A stretch of 64,000 bases of DNA from Caprimulgus europaeus (lineage: Eukaryota; Chordata; Aves; Caprimulgiformes; Caprimulgidae): assembly GCA_907165065.1 (NCBI GenBank), contig OU015523.1, forward strand, positions 26,253,834 to 26,317,833. The letters run 5' to 3'. Below, in pieces: positions 39,001-47,951 of the stretch; within the stretch, counting starts at the first letter, position 1; the number at the start of each line of letters is the position of its first letter. Made by a program: the position numbers and the translations under genes. The notes beneath the pieces are model-generated. The model had not been told where the DNA came from and did not search any database. It was given only the letters and a program-made list of their open reading frames with translations.

Positions 39001-42000
39001 TTGATTTTGTTTGTAGGGCACTACTGCAGACAAAAGGTGTGCTTGTTTTTAGATTCAGACAGTTAAGTCCCGAGAGAAAACAGGAACTCTTACTGGGATG
39101 CAGTACTTCTATGAAAATAGGGAAATATGTTTGAGTTGAGAAAGTGGTGAAGGCGTTGGTTCAGTCAAATTGTCTTCTTCCAATGTGTTTTCTCCCTCAT
39201 TCCCTCGATATACAAACAGTTCCTAATTTAGGAATCTCGCTCTACTTCCTGAGGAAACTAAACAGGCTAACATGTTCCATCTTTCATCTTGCCTAATTTT
39301 CTTTTTTTGTATCTGGAATTTCATATCTAAATTAGTTGCCAGTGTACTATATGTAATAATATTAACTTTACTGTATACTTTGTCAATTCTCAGAATACGA
39401 AAAGAAAAAGGGAATACAAAGTTTTGTAGATCGAATCTTTGGGGGAGAATTAACCAGTACAATTATGTGTGATGAATGCAGAACCGTAAGTAAACTTCCT
39501 GCTATGAATAGCCTAGAGTATAATTTTTTGTCATCTGCAGGAGAACCCCAAAGTAAATATAGGTAGAAATAAGTGGAATTGGAGGGATTTGCTTCAGTTA
39601 ATAGACTTATAAGAGTTGACTAGGTGCATGCTTTTCAAAGAGGGGCATGATTTGGGTGAAATATTTCTTCCCATGTATTGTAAAGCTAATATTTCAGTTC
39701 TTTTTAGAAGACTTAAAGAAAAAGAGGTCAGCAACAGCAAGCTGCCTCTGCCAGAAGAATTCACTCTAAGATTCCTGGTGAACACCTTCCACTGGTACAA
39801 ATTGTAGGGTAGATGAATTATTCTGCCACCAGCAGTATACTGCCAGGTGCCCTTTCCTTTTTCATCAGATTATTTGATCTCTACCTTTCCCACACTAGCA
39901 TGACCATGAGATTGCCAGAGAATACTTAAACAACAAGTCACTATTGGGATAACGCATCTTGAGAATGAAATAATTAATGGTATTAGTGAGTGGGCTAGGT
40001 GAATGTCATGACAGATTGCAGGTATCGATCTCATAGGCCCTAAGTTGGGTTCTCTCATTCTAGGCCACTAGAAAACTGAAACTTCATAATTATAAAGTAT
40101 TTCTTACTTATTTCTGTGGTAATGTGACTGCTAAACAAAATTAAATTAAACTTTTAAATACTTGTTTATAGGTATCCTTGGTCCATGAGTCTTTCCTTGA
40201 TTTGTCACTTCCTGTACTAGATGATCAGGTAAGAAATTGTATGTACATGCTTGACTTATTTTTTTGTTTGCTGTTATAAAAACACCTCAATTAGGGAATG
40301 AATTTATGCATCTTTCTAAATGTCTCTTTTGAAAGTTAAAGTTATAAATCTGCCCATAGAGATGGAGAATAAGATTTTCATGAGAGTCACTCCTGTAAGT
40401 TGTGACCATAAATTGTCTCTAGGAAATGACTGATAGTCTGTTGGTGATCTTGCTGCTTTGTCAAGTTAATGTTTCTAATGTAGAGATTGGCTTAGGGAAT
40501 AATCTAGGAGGTTCCATTGCTGTCTCACTGTTGTTAAAGACTAAATTGCAAAAAACAGTGCTTCCCAATTAATCTTTACTGTTGTAAAACTGAACTACAT
40601 TGCATGACAGTGATGGGTGCCTAGTGGTTGCTTGAGTGCTTAATTGTTTTTTACTTTTTTCATCCATTTTTCTGCACTGAGTACAAGAATACTTCTCATA
40701 AGAGGTTATTGAATAAAGTTAGGAAACATTGATAAGGTATGATATATCATATAAGATATGAATACTTATTTGATCAATATGGATTTATTTGATCCCTTAG
40801 ACACTCAAAATGCTTTATTTGCTTTGTGTTTTGTATTTATAATCTGTATATGTAATATTTCAGATTTGTTGTGTAGCACTGCTCACACAAAACCTAGTGA
40901 GTACTGAAATTAAACCCCCTTAGCCAAAGGGATCATGTGTCTTCTGCAACGTACAAATTTCATTTTAGCAGAAGAAAACCAATTCTGTGGCAGGCAGTTC
41001 AACTGAAAATATCTCTACTTGTGTAAAATGTTACTTTTCAGTGCATTTAATGAGATTTAACTCTGTTAGAGCCAAAGGTAATGTTGCTCCTTTACAGCTT
41101 CAGAATTTGGCTCTTGGTAGCCTTACTTTTTCATAGTTCTGTTCTACAAGTTATTGTTTCACATGGACTTTCTCTGGAGTGAGACACCTCTTTTGTAAAC
41201 ATTAGAGTGGCATAAATGAGTTAGTTGTATGTTATAGTCCCTAAAATGCTATATCTTGAGCTGAAAACTCAGGTAACATCTCATCCCTACAGTTTTCTTT
41301 GGAATACTATTTTGTTATTCAGGATAGTAACATCTCTACTTCTGTGGCTGTTTTGTGGCTTTTTTTTTTTTTTTTTTGTAGAAAGTAAAAATTACAAATG
41401 AGAGAAATGTTAAAAAAAACAAAGAAAAGGAATCTGAAGAGGAAGAGGATAAAAACAATGACTGTTATCGTAAGCAGAGAGATGAGCCCCCTGGTACAAG
41501 TAAACACCTTCAGAAAAAAGCAAAGAAACAGGCCAAAAAACAAGCCAAGGTTGGTTTTGATAAGTATTTCACTTTTATTAATGAAGTGCTTGCAACTTCT
41601 GGTAAAACAAACTTTTGGCTTCCTGGGTTTAGATGGAGGGAAAGGAAACAGGTTCTGGCTCAAATGCACAACTGGAAAGACCAATTGTATCTACATCTTT
41701 GCAATTAAGAAGTTACATCATCTGTTAAGAGCTGCTGTGCTATGAATAACTTAGTATCCAGAGGAGTGTGCAATTTGTTGCCTGTCTGAAGTAGCTTTTA
41801 TTTGTATCAGACAGCTGTTTTCCAGTCACTGATTGCAGGAATAGTCACAAAACTTTAGAATCTAGACATAAGAAAGGATTGGGAAGATATAAACGGAATC
41901 ATTAGTTGTATTTTGAAGATACTGTGTAACAAGGAGTAGTGGGAACTATCTCTGAGTGGGGATAAATTCAGTATTGGTCGAATTGATTGCCTCTGATCAT

Positions 42001-45000
42001 TAAGCCATAGATTACTCTGCCCGCTCCTACCTTTTGCATCTATGGCATGCTATAAAAATTTTGATAAAGAAATTGTAAGAAATGCTAAATATCATTTAAA
42101 CTTGCTAGTTTTTTTGTATTCTTGTATATTATGTATTCCAATTTGCAGAGCCAGCGCCGCCAGCAAAAACTTCAAGGAAAGGTGCTTCACTTGACAGATA
42201 TCTGTGCAACTGAACAGTCAGAAAAAGATGTTGAGTATAGCCAAGAATCAGAGACAGAAATTAACTCTGAAACTCCTGATACAAAGCAAGAAGAGGAATC
42301 ATCAAATGATTGCAAAGATCACTGTTTAAATCAAAAAGACTTGAGTATACAGGGAAATAGTACACAAGTTCAGAGCATGCATGAAAATACAGGAAAGCCA
42401 GAACAAACGTGCATAGAAAATGAGTCTCTTGTGGATTTCCCTATGGAAGGCTTAGACTCTCCTGTAAAGTTTGTGAATGGTCTTGACAATCTATCTTTGA
42501 AAGATGAGGATGATGAAAATGAAGATGAGGAAGAGCTTGCTACTGATTTTTCAAAACTACACTTGGGTGCCAATGCTGAATCTCATACGAGTACCTTGGA
42601 TAACCTTCAAACTGTTCCCGTCAAGACATGTGAGGTATCAACTGAAGATCCAGAAACAGCATTTTGTACTCTTGCAAACAGGGAAGAGCTGAACTCAGAG
42701 GAAGGTTCAATCCATCACTGTTTGTATCAATTTACCCGTAATGAAAAACTTACTGAGACCAATAAACTACTCTGTGACGTCTGTACACAAAGACATTATG
42801 GACCAAAGAACAACATCAAAAGTATGTCAAATTGCCTTTTAAAAGAAAACTTTAAATATGTCTATATCTGCTGCTTGGGTGGGTAAGGGGGGGAATGTCC
42901 CTAAAATGGTATTCGTATAAATTCAGCTTGGATCACTTGAACTGTTATTGAGTGGGTAGCTTGTGGGAACCTCTTTCACACAGATAAATACAAGTTCTTA
43001 ATTGAGCAGAACAGTAGGCTCACAAGGTTGGGTACAGAATAGTGCAGGACTGAAAAATAAAAGTGAGCAAAGAGGAGTGGGTTTGTGGGGAGGGAAAGGA
43101 TGTTTCCATCTAAAAATTCATTTTATGGATGAATGTAGGGAGCAGCTGTTTAGCAGGTGGTTTTTCTGTTCTGTCCTAAAATGTGGAAATTCTGCTGTGA
43201 CAGTTATAGGGGAAATCATGTTAGTGTTTGCTGAAAAGGCCAATAAAAGCTGCATGCAATTTGATTGTGAGAGTTGTGGAGAACAAGCAAAAATTCATCC
43301 TGCTTGTGCTGACAGTGCTCAGACATGGTGTGAGCGGTTACTTTTGTGATACAGGATCTGCAAGATGGCAGCTGTTGTACATTTCATTTAACGTGATGTC
43401 AAAAAGGAGAATGTTCAGTTTCTTATTTCCTGTAGTAGATGACAATATAACAGTCTAAACAGTGAAAATAAAGAAATTGCTGTAAGGTTTGTTTAGATCT
43501 TAATCATCAGTAGTTTTTCTTTTCTGCAGGTGAAAAGTATGTTTATACAAATGCCAAAAAGCAGATGCTAATCTCTCTTGCTCCTCCAGTTTTAACTCTT
43601 CACTTAAAGAGGTTTCAACAGGTAAGTAGCGGGCTGATATTGCAAGAATGTGTATGTATACAGTATCAGTTTAATATGTATCTGTGCACATACTAATAGC
43701 TTAATTTAGAACTCATGTCAGCTTATTTTCATTTTCTATAAGCCTGTTTTGGTTTGGTCTTTTTTTTCCATGGTCTGGAAGGCATTGGTGCACAGCATTG
43801 GTTTTTGTGGTCTTTGAGGAGTTACGGTGTGTTTTTCTGAAAGAATATTCCATTAGTTATCTGTAAAACACTGTTTTGTGAGCTTATTTGCAATATATTC
43901 CCTCACTATTGTTACTGTTTACTGTATTAAGCAATATTTTAGCATTAATTGTTTCCAGCTACTACAGCAGTTCATAGACTCTTATATTTCAGTACAGATA
44001 GAATACTAAATAAATGTAACAAATAGGTTGGTAGAATTGGAAAAGAGAATTCTGAGCCTTACTGAGGGGGGTGAGGATGAATGGAAAGCAATGCAACTTA
44101 AGTCTTGCCTATAGACACTGAAGTAGAATCATAGAATCATTTTGATTGGAAAAGATCTTTAAGATCATCAGGTTGAACTGTAAACCTAACGCTGCCAAGT
44201 CTACCACTAAACCATGTCCCTAAGTAAAGTGGCTTACCTTTCTTCCAAGTTGAAGGAAATTTTTTTAATTTAAGGCTTTAGCTTTTCAAGAAAGAAGGGA
44301 CAGGAATAGGGATGTGAGACAGTATTGCCTCTTCTAAATTTAAAGCTGTTAGGTATTTTGGTCAAAATACTTGAAAAACAAGGGAGGTGACTTTAAGTAG
44401 ATGAAAACCAATTTCACAGAGAAAATGGAAAAGTGTAGCCTATTCCAAGAGACTGTAACATGATTAAAGAAATAACATTTGTCATTATCTCCTTTTGTTT
44501 TTCCAGTTTGATACTGGAAGATTATTTGAATAAGGTAAGAGTAGAAGTTCCATCAGTTTTGATGATCTAAAACTAGACCCTCAGGGCATATTATAGAATC
44601 TGAGAAGCAAGAGACGTCCTCATAGTTACATAAGTACATTAGCTGAGTTTTATTTTTTTCCCCCACTTCTGCTACCCTTAAGTCATCACAAGAGTGAGTT
44701 GAAAAGCCATCTTAATTTGTGCTCCAGTGCAGCGTGTGAGGGCAAGGAGGTAATGCTGGGAAACCTTAGGCCTTGGAGAAAAAAAACCCACAATGTTGCT
44801 TTTCCCAATTTTATGTAATGTAAAACTAATTTTGGGTTGTTGAAACTTTAACCTAAAACATTTAGTAACTAAGCATGGGTTAAATATGCTACATTTTAAC
44901 ATTATGGGGTTTTCCTCTACTTTTGTCTGTTTAAGGCTGGATTTAATCTACGAAAAGTTAACAGGCATATCAAGTTTCCAGAAGTGATAGACTTGGCTCC

Positions 45001-45731
45001 TTTCTGTACAGCTAAATGTAAAGTAAGTGGCAAAACAATCAGATTCTCCTTTCCCATATTCTGTTGTGCTTTCACAGCTAAGCTTCTTAGCAGAATCTTT
45101 ATAGGATGCTTGTCAAGCTTCAGTTATTTTGTGTGATAAGACAGGATAACTTCCAAGTGCAACTTGTACTTGAATCAGCGTACTTCCACTGAGCATAGCT
45201 GTAGTGCTTGCATGAATCTATAATGACCAGCTTCTCTTTCATCAGCAAACAAATCAAAGCAAAGTGAAGAGTTTACATTCTAGCCTTCTTTAAAACCCAG
45301 TGCCTGACTGACATACCTAAACATTTGCTTTTATAGAACGTGGCTGAAGGAAATACAAAAGTATTGTACTCTCTCTATGGAGTTGTTGAACACAGTGGAA
45401 CAATGAGGTCTGGGCACTACACTGCTTATGCTAAAATGAGAAGTATGAACAATCATCTCTCTGATCTTGTCCTTCAAGGACAGTCTTTCCAAGGTAAATA
45501 ATTAGAAATATTTTACAAGTTCTATCTTACTGCAGAACAGTAACAGGATTGATTGATTGCTTCAATCTTTGTAACAACTTTTACTCCCAAATTCTTCCTT
45601 TCACAGCTTTAGAAACTGACCCAGGAAAAGGACAGTGGTTCCACATCAGTGATACCCATGTGCAAGCTGTGTCTGTGTCAAAAGTGCTGAGCTCACAAGC
45701 CTATCTCCTATTCTATGAGCGACTGCTGTAA
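26942..45731 (+). CDS. USP16: USP16 (ubiquitin-specific protease 16), complete
   Basis: Cysteine deubiquitinase that removes ubiquitin from histone H2A (H2AK119) and is needed for mitosis and gene activation; it also acts on ribosomal substrates. Domains in order: N-terminal basic tail [10 protein letters not shown]; ZnF-UBP zinc finger (about 22-140: [29 protein letters not shown]); lysine/glutamate-rich linker; USP catalytic domain from about residue 195 with Cys box [16 protein letters not shown] (catalytic Cys about 203), a large acidic insert (about 390-640), and His box [14 protein letters not shown] (His about 757) before ISDTHVQAV. Coding exons: 26942-27002, 29929-30107, 30768-30871, 33278-33381, 35198-35379, 36196-36288, 36990-37120, 37488-37575, 38443-38521, 39394-39485, 40172-40228, 41382-41549, 42149-42821, 43530-43621, 44936-45022, 45337-45493, 45607-45731. 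Total 823 residues, the human length. Catalytic residues are present, so it looks functional. Confidence 0.96.
27003..29928 (+). other. USP16 intron 2
   Basis: AT-rich intron of 2.9 kb. Apart from a plus-strand CR1 (29180-29612) and a short 13-bp triplication of TTCTCAATAAT-like units near 28430-28468, nothing recognisable. Confidence 0.65.
29180..29612 (+). repeat. CR1 LINE 3' end, plus strand, in USP16 intron 2
   Basis: Encodes an uninterrupted C-terminal stretch of CR1 ORF2 ([60 protein letters not shown]) to its stop, then the 3' UTR ending CCCTAATATTCTGTGGTTCT. Same sense as USP16. Less diverged than the other copies. Confidence 0.94.
29929..30107 (+). CDS. USP16: USP16 coding exon 3 (ZnF-UBP)
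   Basis: Begins [20 protein letters not shown] and contains VCQDCKTDN and WLCLKCGHR, zinc ligands of the ZnF-UBP. Acceptor TTTTGTAG, donor GTATCT. Confidence 0.93.
30768..30871 (+). CDS. USP16: USP16 coding exon 4 (ZnF-UBP)
   Basis: [20 protein letters not shown] and [11 protein letters not shown]. Zinc-binding Cys and His residues present. Acceptor AACATTATAG, donor GTGAGT, phase 2. Confidence 0.94.
30872..35197 (+). other. USP16 introns 4 and 5
   Basis: Non-coding parts of 30872-33277 and 33382-35197. AT-rich, no recognised repeat family or RNA gene. Confidence 0.6.
33278..33381 (+). CDS. USP16: USP16 coding exon 5 (ZnF-UBP end)
   Basis: [20 protein letters not shown] then [10 protein letters not shown]. 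Last CxxC of the zinc finger. Acceptor GAGACAG, donor GTAGGT, phase 1. Confidence 0.93.
35198..35379 (+). CDS. USP16: USP16 coding exon 6 (catalytic Cys box)
   Basis: A lysine/glutamate-rich linker leads into [16 protein letters not shown], the USP Cys box; the catalytic Cys codon is at 35356-35358. Acceptor TTATTTCAG, donor GTACAG. Confidence 0.96.
36196..36288 (+). CDS. USP16: USP16 coding exon 7
   Basis: [20 protein letters not shown] through ESPELSM. Acceptor GTTCTACAG, donor GTATTT. Confidence 0.92.
36990..37120 (+). CDS. USP16: USP16 coding exon 8
   Basis: [20 protein letters not shown] through [13 protein letters not shown]. Acceptor TTTAAAACAG, donor GTGAGT, phase 2. Confidence 0.93.
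37488..37575 (+). CDS. USP16: USP16 coding exon 9 (QQQD block)
   Basis: [20 protein letters not shown] then DGMRAEEIQ, the conserved USP QDxxE/D block. Acceptor TTTAACAG, donor GTGAGT. Confidence 0.94.
38443..38521 (+). CDS. USP16: USP16 coding exon 10
   Basis: [20 protein letters not shown] through KKIK, phase 1 at the end. Acceptor AATTTCAG, donor GTAAAA. Confidence 0.9.
39394..39485 (+). CDS. USP16: USP16 coding exon 11
   Basis: [20 protein letters not shown] then [10 protein letters not shown], the USP zinc-ribbon-side block. Acceptor TTCTCAG, donor GTAAGT. Confidence 0.94.
40172..40228 (+). CDS. USP16: USP16 coding exon 12
   Basis: [19 protein letters not shown], 19 codons. Acceptor TTTATAG, donor GTAAGA. 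Confidence 0.93.
41382..41549 (+). CDS. USP16: USP16 coding exon 13
   Basis: Acidic/basic insert of the catalytic domain, ending [17 protein letters not shown], close to human. The acceptor has a 20-nt T run before GTAG. The donor GTTGGT is weak. Confidence 0.9.
42149..42821 (+). CDS. USP16: USP16 coding exon 14 (large insert exon)
   Basis: 673 nt. Begins [19 protein letters not shown], runs through a low-complexity acidic region ([11 protein letters not shown] near 42507-42540) and ends [20 protein letters not shown] and [14 protein letters not shown]. Acceptor ATTTGCAG, donor GTATGT. Confidence 0.95.
43530..43621 (+). CDS. USP16: USP16 coding exon 15
   Basis: [20 protein letters not shown] then [10 protein letters not shown], a hallmark USP core strand. 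Acceptor TTTCTGCAG, donor GTAAGT. Confidence 0.95.
44125..44226 (-). repeat. Short CR1 3' fragment in USP16 intron 15
   Basis: AGAATCATAGAATCATTTTG, GGAAAAGATCTTTAAGATCA, CTACCACTAAACCATGTCCC: complement of a CR1 3' terminus, about 100 bp. Confidence 0.85.
44936..45022 (+). CDS. USP16: USP16 coding exon 16
   Basis: [20 protein letters not shown] then APFCTAKCK. Acceptor CTGTTTAAG, donor GTAAGT. Confidence 0.93.
45337..45493 (+). CDS. USP16: USP16 coding exon 17 (His box)
   Basis: [20 protein letters not shown] then [13 protein letters not shown]; the catalytic His codon is at 45415-45417. Acceptor TTTTATAG, donor GTAAAT. Confidence 0.95.
45607..45731 (+). CDS. USP16: USP16 terminal coding exon
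   Basis: Begins [20 protein letters not shown] and ends [11 protein letters not shown] then TAA. Acceptor CTTTCACAG. WFHISD is the C-terminal USP box. Confidence 0.95.
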
Positions 45732-45898
45732 CCCCTCTGAGAAGCCATCTTCAAGTGGTCTGAAACAAGGCCAGAGACTTGTGAATCATGTTAACATGTT
45801 GGAGCTACTGTATACAACTGCGGGAATACACTTTTTGCTTCTTAGACACACTGGCAAGTGGTTAACTTATACTTTTTCCAATCTTTTCACTACTTTTA

Positions 45899-45904
45899 AA
45901 TAAA
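45899..45904 (+). terminator. USP16 poly(A) signal AATAAA
   Basis: Canonical AATAAA 168 nt after the USP16 stop, giving a short 3' UTR. Confidence 0.75.
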
Positions 45905-47179
45905 AGTGTTCTTCAAAATTACAGCTTTGAGCTTCTATTGAGTAATTTGCATGTTGGCATAGACACGCAACCACTTATTTTAGTTTCCTGCAAGTGCTAT
46001 ATGTGTTAGTAAGCAGCTTTTTCACTTTAAAGGGAACAGCTATAATTTTGCACTATAGTTATCTTGGCTATCATCTGTTCCATGTGTATTTTAGAGCTGG
46101 GTCCAAGCATAAGAAACTGTTTCTTCCTACACATCTCAGAGCTGAGACAAATTCAGCAACAGCTCTTTCCACTGTTGGTTGATGTCCAATAGAGGAGCCT
46201 TCAGTTTGCAAACTCTCTACAAATTCTTTCCCATGGGAACTTTACACTGGTATTTTGGCAAGGCTGAGAGTTCAGAATCTCTCTCCCTTTTGCTACAGGC
46301 ATTCCAGTGTAGCCTTTCTGCACTGTAGGAGTAAGAAAGCTAGTCCTGCAGAGACTTGCAACTTTAAAGTTCTCTTCTCCGCAACCTGAGCTTCACATAA
46401 ATAAAATCTGCTGCTAGAGCAGCAGCTGCTTACACTCTGCATTTTTCACAACACCCTTTCTAAGAAAATAGGTAGTCTTATGTGTTCTTGTTACCCTTAC
46501 AGGCAGCAGCAGTAGCACTTGTGCAGCTGACTTTATCAGTATGCCAATCCTTTGGAAAACTTGCTGAGTTTATTTTTCAGCCACACCAGCAACTGACTAT
46601 AAAGGAAGCATTAGGGTAGCTGTTGTATGGCAGCCTTATTTAGGCATAAGATAGGTCCAGACTTGATTTAGCCTTCCACTCCCTTCTGGCTGTGAAATGG
46701 AGTAGCACTGGCAAGAGTAATAAAAGGATTAATTATTGAAGTGGCTTGAATTTCAAGTGCAGTTTTCCTTCCGAGCTGTTTACTTTCCAAGAAGAAACTT
46801 ACCAGGGGCCTTTAGCTGAAAGATTCCAGCACCCAGTGTTCATGCTAGCTAGCACAGCTCTATTTATTAAGGCCATTAGAATGAGATGTAGTTCACTGCT
46901 GTCAGGCTGCTGTTTTGAGAATGTGGAGACTCTTAAAAGGGGGAGGGTGAAATAAGATGCACATAACAAAAATTATTGTGGGCCTGAACCACAGACCTGC
47001 TGACAGACTTATTTCAATATTCATTTGACTTTTTGCACTCAAATATTGGGTAAGGAGCACAATGAAGAGCACAAAGAGCTGCAACAATTAGAGATGATGC
47101 TTTCCTGAAATTATGAGCTCCCTAAAGCAGGGTCAAAGTCTGTCTCCTTTGTCCACTATACTGGGTGTAGGTGTCAAGA
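45905..47179. other. Convergent spacer between USP16 and CCT8 3' ends
   Basis: About 1.3 kb without a supported gene or recognised repeat, followed by the LTR-like element. Confidence 0.6.
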
Positions 47180-47655
47180 TGTTGGGGTGGGCTGCAGATG
47201 TGGTTTCTGTGAGGAGAGGCGGGGCATGCCTGATGCTGGACACATCACAGGGCATAGCTGAGCCTATCAGCCAAGATAGTGGTATCTCAGGCAAACTGTG
47301 TAAGAAAGGGCCAAACACAACCCAGCAGTGAGGGGGAAAAGTGAGAAAGGGGCCTTGCAAGCACCCAGGTGAGAGAAGGAGGTGCTCCAGGCACCCAAGC
47401 AGGGATCCCTGCTGTCCCTGGAGAGACCACACTGGAGCAGGCTATTGCTCTGCAGCTTATGGAGAAGACCATGTCAGATGTCAACACTGCAGCTGACAGT
47501 CAGTAAAACACACTGAGTCTGTTTTACCTGTGACAGTAACTGGTAAGAGACATCCCTGTCTTTATCTCAACCCATGAGCTTTTTCAACTTGTGTTCTGCC
47601 TCTGTCCTGGTGAGGAAGGGGCATCTGGCAGCTAGCCAAGGTCAACCCACCACAC
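47180..47655 (+). mobile_element. Endogenous retrovirus LTR fossil (solo LTR), avian
   Basis: Resembles, block by block, a common avian ERV LTR that I recall: TGTTGGGG start, CTGTGAGGAGAGGC, GAGCCTATCAGCCAAGATAG, GGAGGTGCTCCAGGCACCCA, GTGGAGAAGACCATG-like block, a CTTTATCTCAACCCATGAGC block, and the end GGTCAACCCACCACA. No internal genes are present, so it is a solo LTR. About 475 bp, limits approximate, subfamily not assigned, moderately old. It lies between the convergent 3' ends of USP16 and CCT8. Confidence 0.6.
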
Positions 47656-47739
47656 CCAGAGTCAGCTCCAAAAAAATGCTTGCATATTCCCATGCCAAGT
47701 CCAAATAAAATGACAGTTAACATTTTAACAGTGAGTACA

Positions 47740-47745
47740 TTTATT
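47740..47745 (-). terminator. CCT8 poly(A) signal AATAAA (minus strand)
   Basis: TTTATT on the plus strand, 129 nt beyond the CCT8 stop at 47874. Fits a short CCT8 3' UTR. Confidence 0.75.
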
Positions 47746-47873
47746 GAAGTGTCTGAAGTTCTGCACTCCACTGGACACCATAACTTAAAGGCAACAGAGC
47801 AAAATGTCAGACTCCAACTGGAATATTAAAAAACTCACATAATCATGTCACTTAAGAAGTACAGTTAAATTGT

Positions 47874-47951
47874 TCAATCATTTTGGTCTTCATCCCAGTC
47901 TTTCTTTCCTGATGGAGGTTTAGGGCCCCCAGCTGGTTTTGCCATAATGAT
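47874..47951 (-). CDS. CCT8: CCT8 coding exon 15 (constitutive C-terminus)
   Basis: IIMAKPAGGPKPPSGKKDWD then EDQND and TGA. Acceptor ATTTTCAAG. Matches the C-terminus of vertebrate CCT8. Confidence 0.95.
   Translation of the reverse strand: MIMAKPAGGPKPPSGKKDWDEDQND

Larger units (their letters stand above)
37576..42148 (+). other. USP16 introns 9-13
   Basis: Non-coding parts between the listed exons. AT-rich, with no recognised repeats. Confidence 0.55.
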
